Below, piece after piece: positions 1-9,360 of a stretch of 13,859 nucleotides of DNA; position 1 is the first letter of the stretch; the number at the start of each line of letters is the position of its first letter. A program made the position numbers and the translations under genes. Source of the DNA: Pleurotus djamor (Eukaryota; Basidiomycota; Agaricomycetes; Agaricales; Pleurotaceae); assembly GCA_029747585.1 (NCBI GenBank), contig JAPEVF010001107.1, forward strand, positions 1-13,859, given 5' to 3'. The notes beneath the pieces were generated by a model, which was not told the DNA's origin, searched no databases, and saw only the letters and a program-made list of their open reading frames with translations.

Positions 1-1
1 T

Positions 2-798
2 GACTTTGATTACGCCGAACACATCGTTCTCACATACTTCTTTCGGGAAGCGGACTGCTTGGGGAATTCCGAAAGCTCTGTCTGGCGGGAAGTGGTGGAA
101 CTCGCTGCCGGGAAGCCACCAGAGGACTTTCAAGCTATGGACCCAGAGTTGTTGGCCTTACAATACGCGCCTTCACAAGGACCATTCAAGTACGAACATA
201 CCACACTCTCAACATTCATCTATCTGGCATACACTTCCTTCTTTGCCTACGTTACTTGGTCGATGCGGAAAATGCGGCGTGTTCACTCAAGAATTGGTCT
301 TACTTTTACCGCCCTCGTTGAAATCGCTGTCAGTACAATCACGAGTTTAAGCGTTTGTGCCTTGGTTGGATTCAAGGTAACGATGGTTCCATGGTGAGTG
401 TCTATAGTAGCCTTGCATGATAGTTATTAACCCTCCTCAGGGAGTTACTCCCAATTGTCATTGTCTTCGTCGGCGCAGAGAATATGTTCAACCTCGTGAG
501 TATTCCAAATCACCCCGCACCCCACACGTACTCACCTGGCCTTTAGGTTGACGCCGTGACTAAAACGTCGACAACCCTCACAGTCAAAGATAGAATTGCC
601 GAGGGTTTGGCTCGCGCTGGTACATCCAATACACTCAAAGTAGTGTCGTACAATTCCATCCTTGGCGTGCTTGCAGTCTTCTCCTTTGGTGCAATCCGCC
701 AGTTCTGCGTGTTTGCTATTGTTGTCCTCGTTGCTCACTGGTTTCTGGCTCATACCTTCTTCCTGGCGGTTCTTTCCATCGATATCCAGCGATTAGGA
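2..798 (+). CDS. SCAP-like sterol-sensing domain (5' partial)
   Basis: Likely membrane part of an SREBP cleavage-activating protein (SCAP/Scp1), the ER sterol sensor that escorts SREBP. Exons are <2-393, 441-495 and 547-798. The introns are 47 and 51 nt with GTGAGT donors and CAG/TAG acceptors, and both keep phase. The frame is open to the window edge, so the start lies outside. About five hydrophobic segments are visible. They include FIYLAYTSFFAYVTW, then a segment ending ALVGFKVTMVPW, then ELLPIVIVFVGAENMFNLVD, which corresponds to the VVIGLENVLVLT stretch of animal SCAP. The domain ends in FLAVLSIDIQRL, very close to the SCAP ending SIDIRRMEL. This ending separates SCAP from Patched, NPC1 and HMG-CoA reductase domains. 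SCAP normally continues into cytosolic WD40 repeats. Here the frame instead runs, through an intron whose acceptor contains the N at 849, into a ubiquitin-like domain. Family assignment is from remembered motifs, not a search. Confidence 0.75.
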
Positions 799-849
799 GT
801 AAGGACTGTCCCATATCCATAACATGCAGCGAAACTAACCTCATGATAN

Positions 850-3097
850 GAACGTCTCGAAGACCAAGATAGCATAGTTTCGATGCAACTACTGACGTTG
901 AGCGAAGAGATTCGTCGCCACTGTCATCCCACCTTGCGCCATCTCCATTTCGATTGTTTCTTTTTCAAAGATCATCTCGGGAATCAAGTCCCCATCCCAT
1001 TGGTTTTCTGCGATAGTTGGACGGTAGGCCATTTGATTGTAATCTATCACATATTCCAGCTGATCTCAGGCGTACGATGCCACAGGAATTGGACACTATC
1101 ATCCGCCGCCTTTGTGCGGGACTTGACGGTGCCGAATACATCATGAACGACTTATGGGAGCTTGTTTGTGCCAACGACACCCAGGTGGTGGATCGCAACA
1201 GTGCAACAGTATCTCATGCTATCCTCCCCGAACTGGTCTACGAGATTAGCATCATCCTACAGCTGCTAGGGGCATCCGGAAGTAGGTGTCCACAGTGTAA
1301 ATATGCAAATCTAGAGAGGGCTGACAACGACTGGAGAGCTTGGTAAGTCCGCATCAATAAGCGCGGGTGCTCGGTCAATCAGATCTTTTTGTTATACCAG
1401 CTCTGACTGTGGGGCAAAATCCACAATCTCCGGGGCCTGCCAGTGCCACCCTTGACAGCGAGGAGGTTGTTTCACCTTCTCACCCATCGCATAAATCGTA
1501 AGCTTTCCGCCCCTCATGACATCTTGAATCCGTCTTGCTCATCCGTTGCAGGTCACCTCCGAATCGGTTAAGCTCATTCCTGAGTAAAGCACGTCCTGCT
1601 TGGCTGCCAAAGGGGCGTAATCGGAACAAAAGCTCGAAAGAAACATTTCCCATCAGTGCATCTCCCCTGGAAACACACCGTGCGTATGAGCCTCAGAAAA
1701 TCCCTTCAATGGCATCTAGATCTGAGTCTTATGTTTCTGAATCCTCAGATCAGCCCCAAATACTACATCCACCACAGGGCCTAGTCATGAAATGCAATCA
1801 ATTGGAAAATTCCAGCGCGTCACAATCCACGCAGTTCCCCATTTCTCGCTGGAGCGTACCGAGGAGTTTCTCCTTGACATTGCCCATCGCAAGAACTCGT
1901 TCAAAGAGCCGCCCTCTGGGTTAGATCGCCGCAAACGCGTATTGCTGCTTGCCCAGGAACATATGGCCAAGCCATACCGATCTGGCGGGCCGCGCCTTGC
2001 GAAGCGAAAGCGACCGTATTCACTTACCGAACTTCTTCATCTCGTCGAATCCATAGAACACCATTTTCCCCTTCAACACTTCGATTTGAGACTACCGCGC
2101 ATCGTAGCATCTCTTGGCAACTGTAAGTGTACACCCTTATTTCGGGCGGACTTTGACTGATGATATCTATGTAGCTGAAGTCTGTCCACGATCCTTTCCG
2201 CATGGACGAGGTGAAGAAAGTGGTTACGTCGACCATATTGTATGGGGATTGGACATCACCACCCCAACCCTCATGTCGACTTCGAACAGGGAATTTCGTC
2301 AGTGGTCTCCCTTTGGCGTTGGCAACGCCAACATCTCAGTACCACATGAAACATCATGGGCTGATGTGTGTGCTTCTGCCATTCATCCTTCTGGAGAATA
2401 TGTCGCGCTCGGTTATGAGAATGGCGATGTTGTTGTCTTTGAAACTTTCACTGGTGCCTTGATTTCCACCATGGCGGGTGATAATAATTATATCCTCTCG
2501 CTCACATTTTCGTCCGTCGATCCATTGCTCGCATCCGCTTCATCGACTGTGATCAAAATCTGGGACTTAAGAACTGGAGAGGAATGCGCGGCATCGCCCT
2601 TCCACCATCCAAACCGTGTCTCCACCGTTGCGTTCTCTCCTGATGGCAAGCGACTTGCCTCGATTTCCGTTGACGATTCACTCCGCGTCTGGAATATATC
2701 CAATGGCAAGATCATTCATAACTATGATGGGAGCAACGCGGTGGTATGGTCGCCCGATGGGAAGTACCTTGCTCACGTATACCTTGGAGAGCCACAACCG
2801 GGTGTGTTTTGCGTAATTCGGGATGCGGCCACCTGTGAAGTTGTGGCTAGTCGACCAATGAAACATGACGTCGACTGCATGGCATTTTCACCCAACGGCA
2901 AGCAACTCGCTGTCGGGCTAGAAAAAACGGTACTCGTCATGGATGTAGAATCATTGAGAGACTTAGCTCGCTTTCATTTGGCTCGAACGCGATTGCAAAA
3001 CCGTATGGAGTTTGCGACTGATCTCGCTTTTTCGCCTGATGGGCAGTACCTTGCTGCTCTGACAGAGTATGGCGAGGTGTCGGTATGGGCCGTTTGA
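850..3097 (+). CDS. Fungal ubiquitin-like domain / WD40 propeller protein, possibly the C-terminal part of the SCAP-like gene
   Basis: The first part matches the fungal ubiquitin-like fold (ULD): FFFKDHLGNQVPIPLVFCDSW, later LPELVYEISIIL. A half zinc ribbon follows (CPQC, then CSDC across an intron). A Ser/Pro-rich linker leads to about 75 charged residues beginning FQRVTIHAVPHF. From about 2220 there are seven WD40 blades, with repeated FSPDGK/FSPNGK turns and WD or WN ends (KIWDLRTG, RVWNISNG), ending SVWAV-stop. Certain downstream introns are 1498-1551, 1684-1748 and 2123-2174; each joins two different frames exactly. Upstream is less clear. A fully open model needs a weak donor at 1016 (to 1060) and a donor at 1282 (to 1401). 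That model splices out the half zinc ribbon and totals 870 residues together with the preceding exons. If this is a separate gene, M883 is a possible start, but there is no promoter-sized gap. Function is unknown; WD40 and ULD suggest a protein-interaction scaffold. Confidence 0.7.
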
Positions 3098-3248
3098 TAG
3101 CAGACGGTCATGACATCCTGCTGATAATATCTAATGATAAATATACTTATGTACAATGTCTATGAATTATCTTAAAGATACGATTGGCACCAGTCAACCT
3201 AAATCCAACAACAAACAAACAACTCCCCGACAGCAACGGCAGCGGAAA

Positions 3249-4890
3249 CTACGCGAAGTACAACACGGTGTAGACAATACCAAGGGACAAGAGACCCATC
3301 ATAGCCATCGCGCCACCAGCGTACATGTATATCTCCCAGGTACCGCTGTTCTCGTACTGAGCCTCACCCAGACGGTTACCTCCAGCCTTCTCCTTGGTCT
3401 TCAATTGCTTATCCTGCGAATCCGTCAACCGGACAATCCGTGCTCGCGCATCCGACTCGTTGTACACAGGTGATGGTGGAGTATTGGGTGCGGAGGATTG
3501 GAGGATAGTGACGAAGGAAGGATAATGGTGTTCGCACCACTGTTCGATTTTGCCGCAAGCAACGGAGATGCGGAGGAAGTTGGGGTCGGCTGGGGATGCT
3601 TTCGTGTGGATGCGTCGCGCGTAATCTCGGAAGATGTAAGCGACTTCGCGGGGATTTGTTGAGCGCATGATGAGCTAGCAAAGAGACATGAGGATGACAT
3701 AATGGAATGAGGAAGCGGAAAGCTTACCGATGCAGCCTCAGCTTTGCGAATCTTGATGTTGCGCTGGAACATGTTCGAGTTCATGAAGCAGAGTTCAAGA
3801 GTTGCCATGGCCATGGTCTGAGGGATAGCGCAGAAATTGAACGCGCTTTGGTTCTTGAGCAGCCGCAAGTAGTCCAAGGAATCAGTAGCATGTCGCAGCG
3901 CATCGACAACCATGCCACTCTGTGCCCATGTCGCTCGTCGCTTGACATCTTCTCCGTCAGGACCGTCCCACATGCACATCTGCTTCATCTCTGTAAATCC
4001 ATACTCCTTCTTCCCCCATATTTCCCTGGGCCAGAAATATCGCTGCTCCTCAACATCCTCACGGTAGTCACGGATGATATTGGTCTTCTGAAGCAGGAGG
4101 CCGGTCGAGTTAGAGAGCTCGAGTTGGTCTTTCAGCCAGGGAGCTTCCTTCTTCGATGCGGAGAGGATACCAGAGAGGCCTTCACCGACAAGACCGGCGA
4201 CGTAGTGGCAATAGAGGTCGTACTCCTCGATGGTTTCGAGGTATATTGACCCAGTTGTGGCGGCCTTGTGAGCATAGTCAGCCATGCCAGCGGCCATTTT
4301 TTCTGCGATAGACACGATGACTTCACGGTACCTTTGAACATATTTGTTATTTCTCAAGTCGCCGAGAGACGGAAGGAGAAACTTACTCGGGTTGTAGACG
4401 GAGTAATTCCTCGACAACCACGTCGTACTCGACGAGAAGTTGTCTATCCTTCTCGTCCGGTCCGTTGCCGTCGAACTTCCATCCTGGTGTGAGGGTCTTT
4501 TGATGAAACGACCGTAATAAAGGTTGTTTGACTTCGTCGGGTATCGTCATGTCGTCTTCAATGGTATCGAGACCTCGTAGCACTAGGTAGAATAAGCAAA
4601 CCTATCTTTCACGTCAAATCCAACTCCAACGCGTATGAACCCGATAGTTGACTTACCACTCGAGCCAAATCACCCTCTAGTTCTTTGATGACCGCCGAAA
4701 AACTTCTGCTAGTCAAATCCAAGAATTCCCAGCACCTTCGCATTGATGGCCTATCCCATCCTGAGGTTGGATATTCCGTGATTGAGGTAATGTCGCGTTT
4801 CTTCTCATGGTATATGTAGAACTGAACTAGTGTTCTGAATTCTAGCGGGTGGGTGAGAAGGAGGGAAAGCATAGATAGTATTGGTGGCAT
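3249..4890 (-). CDS. ERG9: Squalene synthase (farnesyl-diphosphate farnesyltransferase)
   Basis: Joins two farnesyl diphosphates into presqualene diphosphate and reduces it with NADPH to squalene, the first committed step of ergosterol synthesis, at the ER membrane. Exons on the minus strand are 4657-4890, 4387-4601, 3728-4331 and 3249-3674. The introns are 53-55 nt, all in phase, giving 492 residues, a normal length. Visible motifs are LRGLDTIEDDM (first Asp-rich motif, about 90-94), YCHYVAGLVGEGL (about 190-202), the second Asp-rich motif in NIIRDYREDVEEQ (about 234-246) followed by YFWPREIW, and LIMRSTNPREVAYIF. A C-terminal hydrophobic anchor (about 466-489) ends in VLYFA. The ATG at 4890 (MPPILSMLSLLLTHPLEFR) is preferred because homologues start close to the THPxEFR motif. 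An in-frame ATG at 4929 would add 13 residues. It converges on the SCAP-like/WD40 gene with 151 bp between stops. Confidence 0.96.
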
Positions 4891-5409
4891 CGTGGTCAAC
4901 GGCGGCGGCGACTGCAAGAAATAATGCAAACGACGAAGAGAAAGAGGGGGCGGTGGTGGTAAGGAAAGAAGGGCTTTAAAGGATTGCCTGATTTTTCTCG
5001 TACCACATCACTTCAATTTACGTAAGCTGACGCGAACCGTGTCCCACCTAGTTCGCGACTTTAAGCCGGCTGGGTATTTCCTCCAAGGGGATCCTTGGTA
5101 GTGGGCTTGGATTGAGATTAGATGCCTCAGCGCGCGAGTACTGACTGTTTTGTGAAGTACAACGGGAAGGACGTTCTTCAAAGTAGCCCCTGTAAGCCCC
5201 TTCAAACCAGCTAGGAGACTGAAATCGCAATTCGCCGTGGAAAGTGCCACTGAGGGCATCGCGGTGGGCGGCAAAAATACAGAAAATGGTGAAGTAATGT
5301 CACATAATAGACAGATAGAAATAGGACTGAGGGAACGATAGCAATGAAGTTCCAAACTCCAGCTTCTCGGCCACCTCGCGCGATCCCCAACTAGGATGGA
5401 AGGACCTGG
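4891..5409. promoter_or_regulatory. Intergenic region, probable ERG9 promoter
   Basis: These 519 bp lie between the ERG9 start and the stop of the upstream minus-strand gene, so they should hold the ERG9 promoter and 5' UTR plus the 3' UTR of the RCC1-PHD gene. Read on the minus strand, the 100 bases before the ATG include a long pyrimidine-rich tract (about 4920-4975), common in fungal promoters and 5' leaders, and a CTTTAAAG box near 4973-4982. TTCTTGCAG just before the GCC-rich leader could be the acceptor of a 5' UTR intron. An SREBP-type element (ATCACCCCAC) was sought and not found as a clear match. A 115-codon frame at 5008-5355 on the minus strand has no recognisable domain and is not called. 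Confidence 0.4.
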
Positions 5410-7913
5410 TCAATTCTTCTTCTTCTTTGTCGCTAGAAGCCAATGAGAACCAAGGCACGGCGGTCGAATGATGTAGTTATAATTGAACTTACCTCCGGCT
5501 GTAGCTCTCGACGGTGCCTTTCTCTTATTCCCGGTCTCACCTTCATCATCCTCTCCATCATCTGCGGCGCCATCCATATCAATATCCACATTCTTGACAG
5601 GCTTCTTTGACTGTCCTTTAGCCTTGGTGATTTTCTTCGGTTTCTTCTGGGGATGTGGTACAATCGGAGCGCCCGGTTCATCAATACACTCGGGGCAGAA
5701 CCATTCCCCTTCGGGGACAGCGTCCAAAGGTGGATCAAGACATCCCAGATGATAAGGTCCATCACACTGAAATGAAAAGACGCCATGAGATCAAGGAGAT
5801 AAGAGGTAAATTTGACTCACTTTATCGCATTCCAGAGGAGAATCCTCTTCTCCGTTATCTTTACNGCAAGCGATGCAGAATTCGGGAGGTTCGACATCNA
5901 TCGGGTGTCGAGGCANATCAGACATCTTGTCATTGGGGGTAGCTAAGAATAGGGTAGTATTCTGCCCCGCGGCGACACTGTAAAAGGAAATGATTAGCTC
6001 GCCGAATGCCAACGTGCACAGGAAAAGAAGCGCACGCAAATACATCGATCCCGTTGAGCATGTTGTTGCGGGTTGGCTTAGTGGCGCTCTTGGGTTCATC
6101 GGGCCCAAGACCCAATTCACCTAGGAAGCAAATGAATGTCATGTCCAATTATTGGAGCGAGGGCAACTATACCATTGCTAGCATTCTGGCCCCAACATAT
6201 CGTCATAACGCTTCCATCGTCATCCGTGCTCAGAGCCCAATGTGTTACGCCACCAGAGGTCACTTGAGACATCTTACATCCCCTATGAAGGCGTTCAGAT
6301 GGGTGATACATGGGGAAGGAGGACAATGACTGACATGATATCCGGCATGTATCGAAACGAAGAGTACGGAGAGCCACTCGAGCCTGGGCAGTGAGGGTAA
6401 ACGACATGTAAAGATGGGGACGTGAAACCTTCTTACCGTCGCCACTGTTCTTCCACTAACACCGAGTCAATAGGGGAGTATAGAGATAATCAGCGAGACT
6501 AACCTTTCCGGTCATCCAATACATGCCTTGATTGTCGATGACTGTGGAATTTGACGGGCCAGCGGCGACATACGCGCTCATTGTAGCCTCCTTGGGGCCA
6601 ACGAACTGCGACGAAATCCATGAGGAAGCGAACAGAAACGAGGAATTGAACCGCACCTGAGGCACTAACTTTGGTTTGAGCGCGTCGACTTGATTCCCCA
6701 AGCCAAGACGACAGTACCCATTGTAGCCCCAGACATAGACCACGCTAGATAACGGACGGTTTCAGTGTCGCTCAGTCCGGAGGTGATGCAACTTACCCCT
6801 TCGAGTCGCGTGCGATGGTATGTTGCTGACCAGAAGATATCTGGACTACCTCCTTTCCAAGCAACTCCTTCACCAGAACTGAAAGCAGTTCAGACTTCGC
6901 AATGGATGTAGTAGCAAAGGAAGACGTACTTGGCTCCGAGTAGACATCGAAGGCGGTCTTGTTACCAGTCATAATACGCTCCCCAGTGTTACCATTGCCT
7001 AGTTGACCCTTCTCTGCGCTTCCAAAGGCGAATACTGACGGCAAATGATGGAATCAAAACTCAAAGGGACAGTGGATAAAGAAGGTAGATCATACCCTTG
7101 CCCGACTTGGCTAAAGCAATGGAGAAACTGATACCGGCTGAGACTTGTATTATATGTTCAATGTTGCCTTCATGCGTGAACCCATTCACCAGCTTGAACG
7201 TCGAAACTTCTGGGCATTGAGGTTGGCCACACTGTAAACGCGGTAGGGGGTGGTTGGTTGGCACATGAAAGGTTCCGTTTCTTAGCTGTAAACGCACCTG
7301 ACCAAGATTGTTCGCACCTGCACTCCAAACTTGACCGTCACTTCCAACAAGCAGCGAATGGTTCCTTCCACAAGCTGCGTGGACAAATTTGGTCCCAGTT
7401 GAGGCACCCAACTGACTGGGACTCAGCCGTTTTGGTGCGCTCTCGGACACGGCGTCCCCGCTCACGCCCAACGCCGAGAATCCATTCCGTCCAAACAACC
7501 ACGCATTCCCCTCCACGTCCAACACAATAAAATGGCACCCGCAGCAAGACGTATGTATGGAAACCGCTTTCACATTGCCCAACGAACGCAGAATATGTGG
7601 TTCAAGAAGATCCGGGGGCCTATAGAGTAATTCAAAGGGAAAGTGACGATTTTTCCAAGCAATCACAGCGACTTACGGCTCGTGGGTAGCTTCCCCTTTA
7701 CCGCCACGGTCCTTGCGACCTAATTTTGTCCTTGAAACGTTTAAGTTGGTTCCAGCGTTCCGATTTCCAACCGAGCTCACCAATCAGTTCCCCCGCATAT
7801 TAACACTGTCAAAGTCTCAGTTAGGAGCTTAGCAGAAGATCATCCATGTATGAATACTCGCCTCGGCCCCATTGAGGCTCGCCGGCACTGGTTGCTTTTT
7901 CTTCGTTACTCAT
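5410..7913 (-). CDS. RCC1 (RCC2-like) propeller protein with C-terminal PHD finger
   Basis: Sixteen exons on the minus strand: 7862-7913, 7781-7805, 7677-7730, 7298-7619, 7096-7231, 6930-7034, 6797-6878, 6657-6744, 6504-6605, 6437-6455, 6335-6383, 6173-6282, 6036-6120, 5821-5977, 5493-5766, 5410-5432. All junctions keep phase and give 560 residues. Residues about 15-425 are RCC1-type repeats: [69 protein letters not shown]. Motifs such as WKNSGDG and [13 protein letters not shown] resemble RCC2/TD-60. Residues about 444-489 form a complete C4HC3 PHD finger (CIAC, LECDKC, YHLGC, WFCPEC), with an intron between K462 and C463. The tail is a Lys-rich, then Asp/Glu-rich segment ending ATKKKKN, like a nuclear targeting signal. 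RCC1-family propellers act on chromatin or small GTPases and PHD fingers read histone tails, so a chromatin role is inferred. Three Ns fall in exon 14 (codons 431, 436 and 448), none in a zinc ligand codon. Confidence 0.9.
7806..7861 (-). other. GC-AG intron 1 of the RCC1-PHD gene
   Basis: The first intron of the RCC1-PHD gene appears to start GCGAGT rather than GT. Splicing at GAG|GCGAGT and GACAG|TG joins W-G-R to V-L-I-C-G-G-T-D-W, the conserved first strand of this family. It keeps phase with all later exons. The only nearby GT (GTATTC, five bases further on) would put the next exon out of frame and hit a stop. A branch-point-like CTAAC lies 16-20 nt before the acceptor. The intron is 56 nt long. 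Confidence 0.7.
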
Positions 7914-8550
7914 TTATGTGAGTTTGGGCGGAACGGCGAGACCTTGAGCGGCAAAATGGACCTTGGTCCGATTCTAGGTGCCGTAATTGGTTTAGGAGGG
8001 CCTCCAGCAAACACGCAAGTTGGTTCTACTTAGGGAGGTGGGAAAATTCCCTCCCAGACACGATTGCCTGTCTACCAAGGTCAGTCCACTTATGCACCAT
8101 GGAGGGAAAGAGTTTACTAAAAGCCTGCATTAGGGGGTCCCTACAGTCGCTTCCCAGCGCGAAGGGTCACACGGGTCACATCTCGTTTGTCCAGCAACTG
8201 TCCAGTGTCCACATCGTTACCCAGATGGTGTTCCCATGTTGTGCCATTTTGGCCCAGTTTTGCTTGAATTCGACGAGGACAACCCAGCTCCAAGGTACGG
8301 GGCCCCGCGCGCTCTGATTTGTTTTCTTTGGCACGGATCATGTGGGGTAAGTGCATTCTCGCGATAGTCTTCCATGTACCATATTAATATAGTATATACC
8401 AGAAGTTTCGCGAGATCTAGGCCTTTCACTCGTTCCAACTGACCACCCATACATATAGAGCTTGAGTATATCGGGTGAAGACTTCTTCCGGGTCCTCCTA
8501 ATATACGCAGCGCAATCTGATGCCCAAGTATCACCCCCATTGATCTCACG
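7914..8550. promoter_or_regulatory. Divergent intergenic region between the RCC1-PHD and nucleotidyltransferase-like genes
   Basis: These 637 bp separate two divergently transcribed genes and should contain both promoters. I see no convincing coding sequence: the frames at 8099-8317 (plus) and 8217-8885 (minus) have no recognisable motif, and the second overlaps the real plus-strand gene. A TATA-like AT stretch (ATTAATATAGTATATACC, about 8383-8400) lies about 150 bp before the plus-strand ATG and is a weak promoter candidate. A short direct repeat, GGGTCACAC followed by GGGTCACAT, occurs at about 8164-8180. No tRNA or transposon ends were seen. Confidence 0.4.
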
Positions 8551-9295
8551 ATGGGCAACTGTCTCTCCGCCAACGACCCTATTTCTCTCCGTGACCTCGT
8601 AACTCGCCCCGACGCACCTTCCGAAACCCCAATGTCGGCGGAAACTATCCGATCAGGCCTTGCCAATGTCGCCGCCACTCTGCACTCCAAAAAGCAAAAT
8701 GTCTCCATTATCGCTGTCGGGGGAGCGGTCAACACGCTTCTCCTCCGTACACGCGAGTCGACTGGAGACGTTGATTTTTTTTTATCGGACCAAAAAAAAA
8801 GACAGAAGATGTGACGAAGGTGATCGCTGCCGCGGATATGGCGGCTAGCAAGCTGAACCTTGGAGACCACTGGCTGAACAACCATACGGCGTTGTTCATA
8901 CAGGTGTGCCTGATGCTTGTTTCGTTATGGTCTTACTAATTAGTAAACCACATCATTAGGAAGGGACTATCCAGCAACTGTACGACGAGGCGGTGCAACA
9001 GAATGATGTTGTCTTCATTGCTCCTGGTTTAACCGTTTATGCTGCGCCATGGCAGTACGCCCTGGGCAAGAAACCGGATCGTCTTTCAAAACCGGGTGCT
9101 CGTTCATATGACATGAATGATGCTGTTGGCTATTTGACCAAACTCATTCAAAAGAGAGGGACTCCTGTGAGCAGGTCAGACATCAAGGGATGGGCGCAGG
9201 AGTTCAAGTTCACCGAGCCAACGAACAAATTGCTTAATTCATTGAGGGACGAATACAAGAAAGTAACAGGGAAGGATGGTTTAGTCGATGGATAA
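8551..9295 (+). CDS. Nucleotidyltransferase-fold-like fungal protein, frame broken at homopolymers
   Basis: Two exons, 8551-8903 and 8960-9295, with a 56-nt GTGTGC...TTAG intron, in phase (LFIQ to EGTIQQLYDE). Residues 53-77 (SIIAVGGAVNTLLLR...STGDVDFF) have the GG...DxD pattern of small nucleotidyltransferase-fold proteins. The second half (HWLNNHTALF, GLTVYAAPWQYALGKK, MNDAVGYLTKLI) resembles the C-terminal part of these proteins, which often have no proven activity. The N-terminus MGNCLS fits N-myristoylation (Gly2, Ser6) with a neighbouring Cys4 for palmitoylation, so membrane attachment is possible. The frame from the ATG stops at 8812-8814. The conserved continuation (TEDVTKVIAAAD) is in another frame, after a 9-T run (8775-8783) and a 9-A run (8792-8800). 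One extra base in each run explains the shift. It is either a sequencing slip or a disabled gene. The substrate is unknown. Confidence 0.72.
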
Positions 9296-9360
9296 GTCAC
9301 AATGTATTGAGAATAAGGAGACTTGAGCCAGTGGAAATGTATGAATAGGATCACAAATTC

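Noticed and set aside
3707..4249. 180-codon plus-strand frame
   Set aside because: Mirror of the ERG9 third exon.
5008..5355. 115-codon minus-strand frame before ERG9
   Set aside because: No recognisable motif, low-complexity hydrophobic start, lies in the expected ERG9 promoter; likely chance.
4930..5409. SREBP-type sterol element in the ERG9 promoter
   Set aside because: Only a weak CACATCACTTCA similarity near 5004-5015; too far from the consensus to call.
8217..8885. 222-codon minus-strand frame
   Set aside because: Its upper part is the reverse of the nucleotidyltransferase-like exon, and its sequence has no domain features.
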